A stretch of 64,000 bases of DNA from Flagellimonas hymeniacidonis. GTDB taxonomy: Bacteria > Bacteroidota > Bacteroidia > Flavobacteriales > Flavobacteriaceae. The stretch covers positions 372,001 through 436,000 of the forward strand of contig NZ_VRUR01000002.1 in the NCBI RefSeq assembly GCF_008040165.1, given 5' to 3'. The translations under genes were made by a program, and so were the position numbers. The notes below the pieces were generated by a model that was given only the letters and a program-made list of their open reading frames with translations, was not told the origin of the DNA and ran no database searches. This document shows, one piece after another, positions 10,401-18,406 of the stretch. Numbering within the stretch: position 1 is the stretch's first letter; every line of letters starts with the position of its first letter.

Positions 10401-10940
10401 GTGAGAAGGGCGATGGCTATCCAGCTGATTATCAATAAAGAATTGGGGTTGGCTAAAAATGAAAACCCGATGCAAGGTTCTTTTATAACCGAGGAGTTAA
10501 CGGATTTGGTTGAAGAAGCCGTATTGTTGGAATTTGATAGAATTACCGAACGTGGTGGGGTTTTGGGAGCCATGGAGACGATGTACCAGCGTTCCAAAAT
10601 TCAAGAAGAAAGCTTACATTATGAAACACTAAAACATTCTGGTGAATATCCTATAATAGGAGTGAATACCTTTTTAAGTTCTAAAGGGTCTCCAACCATA
10701 TTGCCTGCGGAAGTCATTCGTGCTACAGAAAAGGAAAAGAAAAATCAGATAGGAACGCTGCAAAGTTTACATACTAGGCATAAAACTGATGCTGAACTTC
10801 AGCTTACGGCACTTCAACAAAGCGCTATAAACAATGAAAATCTTTTTGAGAAGCTAATGGAGGTAAGTAAATACTGCTCGCTTGGACAGATCACCAAAGC
10901 ATTATTTGAAGTGGGAGGGCAATATCGCCGTAATATGTAA
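7482..10940 (+). CDS. icmF: Fused isobutyryl-CoA mutase with G-protein chaperone domain
   Basis: Coenzyme B12-dependent interconversion of isobutyryl-CoA and n-butyryl-CoA, with its own GTPase chaperone, in one 1152-residue chain. From the ATG at 7482: B12-binding domain with the axial-His motif DGHDAA (His25), a MeaI/MeaB-like GTPase with P-loop GTGGAGKS (about 205-212) and NKFD (about 344), then the TIM-barrel mutase. Two active-site positions match IcmF, not methylmalonyl-CoA mutase: Phe613 in RMFAGEG, where the latter has Tyr, and Gln801 in QAQNTC, where it has Arg. A GTG nine codons upstream could also start translation, but the ATG matches the usual family N-terminus. It stands alone, divergent from purU. 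The Phe/Gln mapping is by eye and needs an alignment. Confidence 0.93.
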   Translation: MEQINPYQPKNKIRIVTAASLFDGHDAAINIMRRIIQATGVEVIHLGHDRSVAEVVNCAIQEDANAIAMTSYQGGHNEYFRYMFDLLQEKGAGHIKIFGGGGGVILPKEIEELMDYGIERIYSPDDGREMGLQGMINDLVRRCDTKVPSLVLPKGKKIQDLLLSRNENTLARLISLAENRHEEFEQYQTEISTDKNQTPVLGITGTGGAGKSSLVDELVRRFLSDFPDKHIGIISVDPSKRKTGGALLGDRIRMNAINNERVYMRSLATRQSNLALSKHVSEAVQVLKAAQFDLIILETSGIGQSDTEILEHSDVSLYVMTPEFGAATQLEKIDMLDFADVVAINKFDKRGALDALRDVKKQYMRNHGLWDVKQDDLPIFGTIASQFNDPGMNTLYKVLMGTLVSKAGSTLVSNFEVIHEMGEKIFVIPPARTRYLSEIAESNRSFDAKVEDQVNIAQQLYGIFLTIASVVGLDLGKAEKHLLTKSGLDEKAILVSAKQESDKDFLSLLIKEFDKVKMNLDPHHWETVLKWNEKVNKYKSELYSFKVRGKEVNIRTHTESLSHSQIPKVALPKYQAWGDVLRWSLQENVPGEFPYTAGLYPFKREGEDPTRMFAGEGGPERTNRRFHYVSLDMPAKRLSTAFDSVTLYGNDPDHRPDIYGKIGNAGVSICCLDDAKKLYSGFDLSNPMTSVSMTINGPAPMLLAFFMNAAIDQNCEKYIKENNLQEGVEQKISALFKKKKEARPSYFGKLPEGNNGLGLMLLGVTGDQVLPKNVYRDIKQQTLNQVRGTVQADILKEDQAQNTCIFSTEFALRLMGDVQEYFIEHQVRNFYSVSISGYHIAEAGANPITQLAFTLSNGFTYVEYYLSRGMDINDFGPNLSFFFSNGVDPEYAVIGRVARRIWAKAMKEKYGANPRAQMLKYHIQTSGRSLHAQEIDFNDIRTTLQALYAIYDNCNSLHTNAYDEAITTPTEESVRRAMAIQLIINKELGLAKNENPMQGSFITEELTDLVEEAVLLEFDRITERGGVLGAMETMYQRSKIQEESLHYETLKHSGEYPIIGVNTFLSSKGSPTILPAEVIRATEKEKKNQIGTLQSLHTRHKTDAELQLTALQQSAINNENLFEKLMEVSKYCSLGQITKALFEVGGQYRRNM

Positions 10941-10956
10941 ATGCTGATTCAAAAGT

Positions 10957-10981
10957 AAAATGGATTAGTCACTTCCATTTT
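10957..10981. terminator. Possible bidirectional terminator hairpin
   Basis: Arms AAAATGGA and TCCATTTT (8 bp, 9-base loop) lie between the convergent icmF gene and the helical protein gene, overlapping the latter's stop. The T-tracts on both sides are short, so activity is uncertain. Confidence 0.35.
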
Positions 10982-11390
10982 GGAAAGACTTTCTCCACTT
11001 TTTAAATGAAGTTCTAAAGGTCTTAATTTCCCTTCTTAAAAGGTTTAAATACTCCTTTTCTTTAACCCCATCCCTTTCAAGACCATTACAATAGGCCAAA
11101 ATATTACGGGTCATGATATTGATGAAAGTCAAGCTTTTCATTCGTACAGAATACGAGTTACTCAAGGCGGCTTGTTCAACTTCCTTGGTAATAAGTACGG
11201 CATCTGTCATCAAGGATTGCGTTATATCGTCCCTAAAACTGTCGTATTTTGTGAAGGCCAAGATGTCCTTGTTATGGGAAAAATAAGCAGCAATAGCTTC
11301 GCTTAAGTCGCGTAAGGCTATTGATTTACGATATACACCCAGAGAATTTAACGAATTTCTCTCCATTTTTTCAAAGCAATTTGTAACCAT
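10965..11390 (-). CDS. Helical protein of unknown function
   Basis: A 141-residue protein predicted to be almost wholly alpha-helical, with no signal peptide or membrane span. The C-terminus is basic (FRTSFKKWRKSFQNGSD). The pattern of long helices around SLMTDAVLITKEVEQAAL and RMKSLTFINIMTRNILAYC recalls the small four-helix-bundle proteins related to the 23S rRNA intervening-sequence family, but the match is weak and I do not assign it. An internal ATG at residue 9 (MERNSLN) is an alternative start. It is divergent from the Lrp-type gene, with about 97 bases between the starts, so the two may share a control region. Confidence 0.65.
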   Translation of the reverse strand: MVTNCFEKMERNSLNSLGVYRKSIALRDLSEAIAAYFSHNKDILAFTKYDSFRDDITQSLMTDAVLITKEVEQAALSNSYSVRMKSLTFINIMTRNILAYCNGLERDGVKEKEYLNLLRREIKTFRTSFKKWRKSFQNGSD

Positions 11391-11415
11391 AAAATTACAT
11401 CTGAAAAAGATATTG

Positions 11416-11483
11416 TACCTTTGTTTTACAAAGTAAAAAAGAGTAATTGCTTTTGAATATTAATTAAAAACTGTTTTTACTTT
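11416..11483 (+). promoter_or_regulatory. Promoter and probable autoregulatory operator of the Lrp-type gene
   Basis: A -7 box TACCTTTG at 11416-11423 fits TAnnTTTG. Directly after it lies a perfect 15-bp palindrome TTTTACAAAGTAAAA (11424-11438). A further arm TTTTTACTTT (11474-11483) pairs with AAAGTAAAAA (11430-11439). Three copies of the same half-site between the box and the start codon suggest the regulator binds here. This is inference from position and symmetry. Confidence 0.5.
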
Positions 11484-11487
11484 AAAT

Positions 11488-11937
11488 ATGAAGATAGATG
11501 GTTTAAACTGGGAAATCTTGGGCTATTTGCAGCAAAATGCAAGGGAATCTTTTGCGAATATAGGCCGTAAAGTAGGGTTAACACCACCTGCTGTGGCCGA
11601 ACGGGTAAAAAAGATGGAAGACCTTGGGATTATTGAAAGCTATGGTGCGAGCGTTTCATATGCCATGGCTGGCCATCAGCTAAAAGCTATTATTATGTTG
11701 AGGGCATTTATGGGCAAGCTAAAACCGTTTTTAAGCAAGGTGAAATCGTTTGATGAAGTGGTCAATTGCTACCGAATTACGGGAAACGAAAACATTATTA
11801 TGGAGGTGGTCTTAAAAGATCAGTCGCATCTAGAGAAATTTATTGATGAATTGATCGTTTATGGTGAATGTAGAACACATATAGTCTTGTCTAACATTGT
11901 AGCCAATGCTCCAATTAAAAATGGTAAGGTTTACTAG
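11488..11937 (+). CDS. Lrp/AsnC-family transcriptional regulator
   Basis: A 149-residue regulator with the standard two-domain build. The N-terminal winged helix-turn-helix (about 4-60) opens LNWEILGYLQQNARESFANIGRKVGLTPPAVAERVKKME. The C-terminal RAM/ligand-binding domain (about 65-145) carries the VVNCYRITGNENIIMEV segment that forms the effector site in this family. Such proteins usually sense amino acids and form octamers that wrap DNA. The effector and targets are unknown. Its leader holds repeated TTTTAC half-sites that point to autoregulation. The gene opposite encodes an unrelated helical protein. Confidence 0.93.
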   Translation: MKIDGLNWEILGYLQQNARESFANIGRKVGLTPPAVAERVKKMEDLGIIESYGASVSYAMAGHQLKAIIMLRAFMGKLKPFLSKVKSFDEVVNCYRITGNENIIMEVVLKDQSHLEKFIDELIVYGECRTHIVLSNIVANAPIKNGKVY

Positions 11938-12007
11938 GTATTTTAGATTATTTTTAAAGGACCACAAAAACTTTTCTTTTTGGCCAGATTTTTGTTGTTG
12001 AAGAGTT

Positions 12008-13426
12008 ATGAAAAAAAAATATGCTATACTTTTTCTTTCCGCAGTTTTCTTGCAATCTGCGTTAGCCCAACAATTAGTTTTAAAAAAAGGAACAATTCTA
12101 GAGGCTTTGCCCGTCAATGATTCGGTTGCTACAGATACCTATTCACTTTATTTACCAACGAATTTTACCACGGATAAAAAATGGCCCTTATTATTGATTT
12201 TTGATTTAAATGGAAAGGAAAAACAAGCATTATCTATGTTTGTTCAGGCTGCAGAAGCAGAAGGATATATATTGGCTGCACCTCAAATTTTGGATAGTGT
12301 CTCGTTGTCCAATAGTATGATCAAAACAAGTAAGGTAGTGCAAAGAGTGGCTAACATTCTCCCTATTCATAGATCTAGAATATACACTGCCGGGGCCTCC
12401 TCAGGTGCCCGTTTTGCGAATTTAGTTCCAGTGTTTATAAAAGATGTAAAAGGTGTTATTTCTATTGGAGCATCTATTGCTAATACGGATTTGCTAAGCG
12501 TAAAACGTCCGTTTCATTTTGTTGGTATGACCAATAAGAATAACTACAACTTTACGGAAATGCTAGCTATAAAAAAGGTTTTGGACCGATTCAGATTTCC
12601 GAATCAAGTACTGATATATGAAGAACAAACCGATTGGCCGAGTCTTGATTATTTAAAAAAAGCATTGCAATTATTTACCTTGTCTTCAATGGGTAAAAGG
12701 GTAATTGCAAAGGATTCTGTATATGTTGAAAATGCTTTCCAAGAAGACATTGCAAAAGTGAATCAGCTAAAAAATACGCAAAAATTGCTGCAAGCAGAGC
12801 AGTATATGAGCGAGATGATGGCCACCTATGGAGTTCATAAGAACCTGGATTCTTTACGGGCGGTCCAGAGAGATTTACGTCGAGATAAGGTTTTTAGAGG
12901 GATGAAAAGAGCCGAAAATGCAGCTTTTTTTAAGGAAACCTTGCTAAAGGAAGATTATCAATATTATATTGAAGAGGACGTGGTAACCCACAATTTCAAT
13001 AATTTGGGTTGGTGGAACTATCAAAAAAGTGAAATAGATAAATTCATCTCTGGGAGTAATCGCTATGAGAAAGAAATGGGGAATAGACTCCTTGGGTATG
13101 TAAATGCTTTGGCTGAAGATAATATTGATATCGTAAATTCCGAATCTTTGATAGATGAAGATGCGTTGGCGCTTTTATATATGCTAAAAACAATATTGGA
13201 ACCGCAAAATTTTGAGTTTTATCTGAAAATAATATCACTGAGTGCAAAAAATGAGGATTTTGGAACAGCTCTCTTTTACTTGGAAGAAGCCCTAAAAAAT
13301 GGATTTAAGGATATGGATACATTGTATAAGTTGGAAAATACAGCCTTACTTAGGATAACGCCAAAGTTTAATAAATTGGTGTCCAAATATTTAAAGGATG
13401 CCCGTTATGATATTATTGAAGAATAA
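12008..13426 (+). CDS. Secreted alpha/beta-hydrolase-fold protein with helical C-terminus
   Basis: A 472-residue exported protein. The signal peptide ends at SALA-QQ (about residue 20). The N-terminal half resembles poly(3-hydroxybutyrate)-depolymerase-type or feruloyl-esterase-type folds: a YSLYLPTNF entry strand, WPLLLIFDLNG, and the nucleophile elbow GASSG (129-133, Ser131). A second catalytic residue is not obvious by eye, so activity is unproven. The C-terminal half (from about 240) is helical and TPR-like (FGTALFYLEEALKNGFKDMDTLYKLE). The 3' end overlaps the convergent DJ-1-like gene by 14 bases. No operon partner is visible. The substrate is unknown. Confidence 0.72.
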   Translation: MKKKYAILFLSAVFLQSALAQQLVLKKGTILEALPVNDSVATDTYSLYLPTNFTTDKKWPLLLIFDLNGKEKQALSMFVQAAEAEGYILAAPQILDSVSLSNSMIKTSKVVQRVANILPIHRSRIYTAGASSGARFANLVPVFIKDVKGVISIGASIANTDLLSVKRPFHFVGMTNKNNYNFTEMLAIKKVLDRFRFPNQVLIYEEQTDWPSLDYLKKALQLFTLSSMGKRVIAKDSVYVENAFQEDIAKVNQLKNTQKLLQAEQYMSEMMATYGVHKNLDSLRAVQRDLRRDKVFRGMKRAENAAFFKETLLKEDYQYYIEEDVVTHNFNNLGWWNYQKSEIDKFISGSNRYEKEMGNRLLGYVNALAEDNIDIVNSESLIDEDALALLYMLKTILEPQNFEFYLKIISLSAKNEDFGTALFYLEEALKNGFKDMDTLYKLENTALLRITPKFNKLVSKYLKDARYDIIEE

Positions 13427-14150
13427 GATTAGGCACATTCTCTAAGTCCCAATCAATAACCAAGCCTCCAGCCAGAGATTCGGCAATTTCCTTTCCATAG
13501 AGGTATTCGCACAAATAGAGCGCAGCTTCGAAACTTTTAGCTCCTCCCGCAGAAGTGATAAATTTTCCATCGTGAACAAAAAGCACACTGTCTTTTACCT
13601 TAAGTTGGGGGAACATGGCCTTGTATTTTTCAATATCGCTGGGAAAGGTTGTGGAAACTACATCGTCCAAAACCCCAGATTTGGCAAGAACAAAAGCGCC
13701 ATCACAATGTGAGGTGACAAAAAGCGCATCTTTACTTACCTTTTCAACAAAGGCTATCATAGTGCTGTCCTCCAAATCCGTATCTAAATGATGTTCCGCG
13801 CTAGGTACCACTAGGATATCAATTTTTGGAATGGAATCTTGCGTATAATCAAAATCCGGGAGAATCCGAACTCCTTCAAAGGAGGTGATGGGATTTATGG
13901 TATTCGCAACCGTAAACGTGTTCATTGCCTTTATGTTCTTTCTGTACTGGGTATGCTGAAAGATATCATAAGGAGCGGTAAATTCGGTGTTGTACACGCC
14001 ATCCATAATTAAAAATGCAACATTGTACCTGTTAGGGGCCAGTTCTGGAAATTCCCTTTGCGTAGTTAATGCGATATCTCCATCCTGTTTTATTTGTATG
14101 CAAGAAATGGAGAATACAAGAAGTGTTAAAACACCTAGTTTTTTTAGCAT
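13413..14150 (-). CDS. DJ-1/PfpI-family lipoprotein
   Basis: A 245-residue class I glutamine-amidotransferase-like (DJ-1/PfpI, GlxA-type) protein attached to the envelope. I start at the ATG at 14150, since MLKKLGVLTLLVFSISC is a lipoprotein signal with the lipidated Cys at residue 17; the 53 residues that precede it in the open frame lack coding character. Visible fold marks are YNVAFLIMDGVYNTEFTAPYD at the start, IDILVVPSAEH, and the nucleophile-elbow Cys149 in VTSHCDGAFVLAKSG. Members act as chaperones, hydratases or the ligand-binding half of AraC regulators; here there is no DNA-binding domain. It overlaps the 3' end of the convergent upstream gene by 14 bases. Confidence 0.85.
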   Translation of the reverse strand: MLKKLGVLTLLVFSISCIQIKQDGDIALTTQREFPELAPNRYNVAFLIMDGVYNTEFTAPYDIFQHTQYRKNIKAMNTFTVANTINPITSFEGVRILPDFDYTQDSIPKIDILVVPSAEHHLDTDLEDSTMIAFVEKVSKDALFVTSHCDGAFVLAKSGVLDDVVSTTFPSDIEKYKAMFPQLKVKDSVLFVHDGKFITSAGGAKSFEAALYLCEYLYGKEIAESLAGGLVIDWDLENVPNLILQ

Positions 14151-14236
14151 GGATAAAATATTTTGTTTGGGAGATGGTACTAAGGTACTATTAAGAATGA
14201 TTTCCGCTACTTTTACCACAAATAATTTATGTGGAT

Positions 14237-14875
14237 ATGAAAACAGGGATGCTGACTTTAGTGTTTTTAGTTTTGGCTTGTGGCCCAGATAAAAAATATC
14301 ATACTTCAACTAAGGAGGTGAAGTCTAAATCAATAAGGGTAAACGAAATAATGGATTTTCAACGTGAGTTGAATGCCACTTTCAAAAACCCGGAAACATC
14401 GCCATTACCTGACAGATTTAGAAAGGATTTTGAAGGTTTGGATTTTTTCGAACCGGATACCACCTACATCATTGAAGCAAAATTTGAACGTACTCCAGAT
14501 GCAGTTCCTTTTTTATTGGATACAACCACTGATGAAAAAACAGAAGAGGTTGTTTATGGTATTGCTCATTTTGAATTAAATGGCACCCAACATCAATTGG
14601 AGATTTATCAGACCCCAGCTTTGCTGTCCCAAGAAAAATTTAAAGACTACCTCTTTTTGCCTTTTTTAGATAATACTAATGGTAGTGAAACGTATGGAGG
14701 TGGACGCTATATTGATTTGACCATTCCTGAGGGAGACACTATTCTAATTGATTTTAATAAGGCCTATAATCCATATTGCGTGTACAATAAAAAGTACTCC
14801 TGCCCTCTAGTGCCAAGGCAAAATTATTTGAGAACTAATGTGAGAGCAGGAGTGAAAGATTTTGTTAAGGATTAA
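14237..14875 (+). CDS. DUF1684 family lipoprotein
   Basis: A 212-residue lipoprotein. The ATG at 14237 gives MKTGMLTLVFLVLAC, a lipobox with Cys at residue 15; a GTG two codons earlier is also possible. The mature part matches DUF1684: FERTPDAVPFLLDTTTDE, GIAHFELNGTQHQLEIYQ, FLPFLDNTNGSETYGGGRYIDL and the ending FNKAYNPYCVYNKKYSCPLVPRQN. The last segment is the strongest family mark, with its conserved NPYC and CP. The function of the family is not established. It is divergent from the DJ-1-like gene with 86 bases between the chosen starts, and a hairpin follows the stop. Confidence 0.9.
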   Translation: MKTGMLTLVFLVLACGPDKKYHTSTKEVKSKSIRVNEIMDFQRELNATFKNPETSPLPDRFRKDFEGLDFFEPDTTYIIEAKFERTPDAVPFLLDTTTDEKTEEVVYGIAHFELNGTQHQLEIYQTPALLSQEKFKDYLFLPFLDNTNGSETYGGGRYIDLTIPEGDTILIDFNKAYNPYCVYNKKYSCPLVPRQNYLRTNVRAGVKDFVKD

Positions 14876-14906
14876 AAAAGCCTTAATCCATTTGGAAAAA
14901 GGCTTT
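14871..14906 (-). terminator. Intrinsic terminator for the porin gene, possibly bidirectional
   Basis: Arms AAAGCCTT (14877-14884) and AAGGCTTT (14899-14906). On the minus strand six T follow the stem, which suits termination of the glnK-amtB-porin unit; the plus-strand tail (TTTCTATT) is weaker but could also end the DUF1684 gene. Confidence 0.7.
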
Positions 14907-14935
14907 CTATTAGCATTAAAAAGTATTTTTTGGGT

Positions 14936-16006
14936 CTAGAAAGAATATATAGCGGCAAAAAGAACTGAGGCTAAGCTTCCTGTTGGAGCTAGATCATTAT
15001 CGATAAAAGCATCTTCTGAAGCACTATCCAACCGTATTTCAGGTTTTAGGATTAAATCCCCAATAGTTGCACTTCCAGTTAATGTCACTGCCAACACGCT
15101 TGAATCTCCATCGGCGTCTGAAGCTCCAATTGCTCCAAAGAAATCGCCTTCCATAAAGTATTCTCCACGAAGACCAATAGTAAAGTTTTCTGAAGTAGCC
15201 AGTTGCGGGTACAATGCCACACCTGTAAAACTTCCTCCGTCATCTTCTTGACTAAAGTGTGCTGCATTTATTCCTAAAAAGAAATCTTCAGACAAATCAA
15301 ATCCACCTGTATAATCAACTTCAAAACCACCTTGACTGTACAAGAAATTTAAGAATTGTCCTGAATATCCCAATTGTGCACCAACGGCATAATCGCCTGT
15401 GCCGTTAAGTTCGGTTAAATCCGTAGGATTCATAACAGCAAGCATTGCCGACCACTCGTTTCCTAAATCAAAGTCTGCCTTTAAACCAGTATGGCTAAAA
15501 GGGCCGTAAGAAAATAAATAGGATGTGCTATAGTTGAAATTAGCTGCAGGAGAAATTACTTCGTACCCTAAAAAGGTGTTGAAATTACCAAAAGTCAAGG
15601 TTACTGCATCACTTACATTCCAGTATACATATAATTGATTAATGACCTCACCAGTACCACCTCCGGCAGAGTTCAAATATTGTGGTGAGTTAAATGTTGC
15701 ATCTGATCCTCTTGGGCCGAAAACCAAATCAGCCACAAACCCAACTTTTTCACCTTCATACGCGGCGATTACATTGGCCATACCTAAAGAAAACCCGTCT
15801 AAATTGGCAAATGAAGACCCAGGGGCTATGGCATCTTCACCGTTGGGTGCAGTAAGGTTGGTTCGGTAATACGCATCAACTGTTCCACTAAATTCAAATT
15901 TTGGTTTTGATTCTTCTTCTTCCTGTCCAAAAGCAGTTAGTGATAACAAAGCCAAAGCTGCAAAAGCTAAATTTTTTATGTATTTTGTGTTTATAATCGT
16001 TTTCAT
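14936..16006 (-). CDS. Outer-membrane beta-barrel porin linked to ammonium uptake
   Basis: A 356-residue outer-membrane barrel. The signal peptide (about 1-28) ends at TAFGQ. The mature protein starts with an acidic run (EEEESKP) and the strand FEFSGTVDAYYRTNL, then alternates short amphipathic strands with Gly/Asp-rich loops, ending in the C-terminal aromatic ATIYSF-like tail (FAAIYSF) typical for barrel insertion. It resembles the OmpL-like/porin-2 group in Bacteroidetes. It follows amtB on the same strand with a hairpin in the 114-base gap, so it is probably the third gene of a glnK-amtB-porin unit and may let ammonium or small nitrogen compounds through the outer membrane. That role is inference from context. 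Confidence 0.82.
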   Translation of the reverse strand: MKTIINTKYIKNLAFAALALLSLTAFGQEEEESKPKFEFSGTVDAYYRTNLTAPNGEDAIAPGSSFANLDGFSLGMANVIAAYEGEKVGFVADLVFGPRGSDATFNSPQYLNSAGGGTGEVINQLYVYWNVSDAVTLTFGNFNTFLGYEVISPAANFNYSTSYLFSYGPFSHTGLKADFDLGNEWSAMLAVMNPTDLTELNGTGDYAVGAQLGYSGQFLNFLYSQGGFEVDYTGGFDLSEDFFLGINAAHFSQEDDGGSFTGVALYPQLATSENFTIGLRGEYFMEGDFFGAIGASDADGDSSVLAVTLTGSATIGDLILKPEIRLDSASEDAFIDNDLAPTGSLASVLFAAIYSF

Positions 16007-16079
16007 AATCTTAATTATTTAGGTGCTCTTATAAAGAGCTTTAATTTTTAATTGAGTATTGTAGTTGAAAAGGTTATTT

Positions 16080-16107
16080 AACGGAGCGTTCTGCCAAACG
16101 CTCCGTT
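16080..16107 (-). terminator. Hairpin between amtB and the porin gene
   Basis: Perfect 11-bp stem AACGGAGCGTT / AACGCTCCGTT with loop CTGCCA, 14 bases after the amtB stop. On the minus strand the tail is only weakly T-rich (TTAAATAACC), so it may be a partial terminator or RNA-stabilising structure that lowers porin expression relative to amtB. Confidence 0.55.
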
Positions 16108-16120
16108 TCCTTTTTATATG

Positions 16121-17377
16121 TTAGTGTTGATTCATTCTAAAATCTGCGTAGGCATCCATGCCGTGTTCGTGGATATCCAAGCCTTCCAATTCTTCTTTTT
16201 CGGAGACTCTTAAGCCAGCAACTTTCTTAATGGTGAACAATATGATAAATGCAGTAAGGGAGCAGAATACTGCCGCCGCACCAACACCAGCCAACTGTAC
16301 TAGGAACTGATCCACCCCAGCAAGTTCTCCAAATATGCCTACCGCCAAGGTTCCCCAGATACCGCAAATTAAGTGCACTGCTACGGCACCTACAGGATCA
16401 TCAAGCTTAAGCTTGTCGATAAGGGCGACTCCGAATACGATGATGATACCCGCTAGAAGTCCGATAATTACTGCCTCGTTGGGAGACATTTGATCTGCGC
16501 CTGCTGTGATACCTACCAATCCTCCAAGAATACCATTCAAGAACATGGTTAGATCAAAGTTCTTGTATTTGATCCATGAGGTTAAGAATGCTGAAACTCC
16601 GCCTGCTGCTGCTGCCAAACATGTGGTTACCAATACCAATGAAGTGCCCGCTGGATCTGCTGAAAGTACGGATCCACCATTAAACCCGAACCATCCTAAC
16701 CAAAGGATGAGAACACCTGCTGCTGCCAATGGCAGGTTGTGACCAGGTATAGCTTTTGGTTTTCCATCTTCTCCAAATTTTCCAATTCTAGAGCCTAAAA
16801 GATAGATGGCAATCAAAGCTCCCCAACCGCCTACAGAGTGAACCAGTGTGGAACCGGCAAAATCATAGAACCCTTCTGCATCTCCATAAGATAATGAAGA
16901 AAGGAATCCACCACCCCATTGCCATGAGCCCACTATTGGGTAGACAAGGCCTACATATATAATTGTAAAAATCATAAAGCCACCAAGTTTAACCCGTTCG
17001 GCTACTGCTCCAGAAACAATGGTTGCTGCGGTTGCGGCAAACATTCCTTGGAACAAGAAATCTGTCCACCAAGTGTAACCTCCATCTGCATAGTCTGGGG
17101 TCATTCCGCCTTCAGGCGCTGCAATTCCAAAACCTGCGAATTTAAGAAAGCCCATATCGCCGTCCTCAAATCCTGGATACATTAAATTGAATCCGCCTAT
17201 ATAATATAATAGGAGTCCAACACATATAATAAATACATTTTTGAATAAAATGTTTACCGTATTCTTTTGTCTGGTAAGGCCAATCTCTAAGAAAGAGAAA
17301 CCCAAGTGCATAAAAAACACTAGAGCGGTACAAACCATCATCCATACGTTATTCGCTGTAAATAATCCTGCGTCCAT
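16121..17377 (-). CDS. amtB: Ammonium transporter
   Basis: Inner-membrane trimeric channel of the Amt/Mep/Rh family, 418 residues and about eleven hydrophobic segments. The conserved pore histidines are visible: His180 in GSTLVHSVGGW and His335 in AVAVHLICGIWG. The family signature DFAGSTLVH precedes the first. The C-terminal tail (EKEELEGLDIHEHGMDAYADF) matches the conserved cytosolic segment that couples to PII. The gene starts 32 bases after glnK, the classic glnK-amtB pairing, in which the PII protein plugs the channel when nitrogen is plentiful. A porin gene follows. Confidence 0.97.
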   Translation of the reverse strand: MDAGLFTANNVWMMVCTALVFFMHLGFSFLEIGLTRQKNTVNILFKNVFIICVGLLLYYIGGFNLMYPGFEDGDMGFLKFAGFGIAAPEGGMTPDYADGGYTWWTDFLFQGMFAATAATIVSGAVAERVKLGGFMIFTIIYVGLVYPIVGSWQWGGGFLSSLSYGDAEGFYDFAGSTLVHSVGGWGALIAIYLLGSRIGKFGEDGKPKAIPGHNLPLAAAGVLILWLGWFGFNGGSVLSADPAGTSLVLVTTCLAAAAGGVSAFLTSWIKYKNFDLTMFLNGILGGLVGITAGADQMSPNEAVIIGLLAGIIIVFGVALIDKLKLDDPVGAVAVHLICGIWGTLAVGIFGELAGVDQFLVQLAGVGAAAVFCSLTAFIILFTIKKVAGLRVSEKEELEGLDIHEHGMDAYADFRMNQH

Positions 17378-17409
17378 AATCTTTAAATATTGTTAGTTAG
17401 TTTAGTTGA

Positions 17410-17748
17410 TTAGTTTATTCCGGCGCTCCCGCTTTCTTTTGTTCTTACTCTGTATGCTTCAATAACATCGGAAACAAAGATTTTCCCGTCCCCTACATTT
17501 CCTGTGGAAGCAGAATTCAATAAGGTTTCTACGGTGCGGTCCAAGAAGTCATCTGATACTACAATGACCAAGTACCTTCTCTGTATATCTGAAGTACTAT
17601 AAGAAATACCTCTATACACATGTCCTTGTTTTTCATTACCTACTCCCGTTACATCCCAGTAACTGAAGAAGTTTACCTCAATCTCATGAAGTGCTTTTTT
17701 CACCTCATCAAATTTTGATTTTCTAATAATTGCCTCGACTTTTTTCAT
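17410..17748 (-). CDS. glnK: PII nitrogen regulatory protein
   Basis: Trimeric PII signal protein of 112 residues that senses 2-oxoglutarate and ATP/ADP and gates AmtB. The start MKKVEAIIRKSKFDEVKKAL, the B-loop TGNVGDGKIFV and the C-loop RVRTKE match the family. In the T-loop, Tyr50 in YRGISY occupies the place of the uridylylated Tyr51 of enteric PII, but the loop is one residue shorter before it and differs in sequence. Whether a GlnD uridylyltransferase exists in this organism cannot be told from the window. It is the first gene of the unit with amtB. A -7-like box TATATTTG lies about 25 bases upstream. Confidence 0.95.
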   Translation of the reverse strand: MKKVEAIIRKSKFDEVKKALHEIEVNFFSYWDVTGVGNEKQGHVYRGISYSTSDIQRRYLVIVVSDDFLDRTVETLLNSASTGNVGDGKIFVSDVIEAYRVRTKESGSAGIN

Positions 17749-17770
17749 AATAAATAGTTAATTGATGAGC

Positions 17771-17778
17771 CAAATATA
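17771..17778 (-). promoter_or_regulatory. -7 promoter box for glnK-amtB
   Basis: TATATTTG on the minus strand is an exact match to TAnnTTTG, with its 3' end 23 bases before the glnK start. No clear -33 TTTG is found at the expected distance, which may mean activator dependence. Confidence 0.45.
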
Positions 17779-17836
17779 TGTTAATTCATTTAAGACCATA
17801 AATATTTAGGGGTCATTGATTCAATTTTTATAGTTT

Positions 17837-17868
17837 AAAAAAAAATACCCCTATAATTTTAGGGGTAT
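17837..17868 (-). terminator. Intrinsic terminator downstream of crcB
   Basis: Stem ATACCCCT / AGGGGTAT with an 8-base loop, followed on the minus strand by nine T. It lies about 150 bases beyond the crcB stop and is the first terminator in that direction. Confidence 0.78.
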
Positions 17869-18015
17869 CTAATAATAAATATGATATTATTGGATTTTTA
17901 ATGATTTTTTACGCAAACGATGGCTGCATGTCAACGATTTAAAGCACAAATCATCGATTTTGATGAAAAATGTTTAATAACCAACAAATGGAATTATGAA
18001 AAACTGATTTTATAA

Positions 18016-18390
18016 CTACTCTCCAAGTTTTGAGAGCCAAAGGCCAAGTGCAACGGCCAACACACCCACTACAACACTAGCAATGGTGTACACAGAGAAA
18101 TGAAAAAGTTCACTATTTTTTAGTAGACTGTGCTTTTCAAAAGCAAAAGCGGAAAAGGTGGTAAATCCGCCACAGAAGCCGGTAGCCAAGAACAATGAGT
18201 TGTTCACAGACAGTAAATTGTTACGTGAGGACAGTCCTAGAACAATGCCAATAAGAAGACAGCCAAACATATTGACCAAAAAAGTACCTAAGAAGAAATT
18301 TTGTAGTAAAACATTTAAAGGCTTTGATAAAACGTAGCGAAGAACACTACCCAATCCGCCGCCTAAAAAAACAAGTAAAGCCTGCTTCAT
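18016..18390 (-). CDS. crcB: Fluoride exporter
   Basis: Small inner-membrane dual-topology fluoride channel (Fluc/CrcB), 124 residues, four hydrophobic segments. Family motifs are clear: GGGLGSVLRYVLS near the start, GTFLVNMFGCLLIG with the pore Asn, and GFCGGFTTFSAFAFE with the Phe-box residues that line the fluoride path. Members work as antiparallel dimers. No fluoride riboswitch consensus is visible in the 5' region. A 59-residue membrane protein gene lies 16 bases upstream on the same strand, so crcB is probably cotranscribed with it. Confidence 0.94.
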   Translation of the reverse strand: MKQALLVFLGGGLGSVLRYVLSKPLNVLLQNFFLGTFLVNMFGCLLIGIVLGLSSRNNLLSVNNSLFLATGFCGGFTTFSAFAFEKHSLLKNSELFHFSVYTIASVVVGVLAVALGLWLSKLGE

Positions 18391-18406
18391 ACCCTAAAGG
18401 TACAAA

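Noticed and set aside
18391..18406. Fluoride riboswitch ahead of crcB
   Set aside because: The gap is 16 bases and no crcB-motif pseudoknot sequence is seen before the 59-residue gene either.
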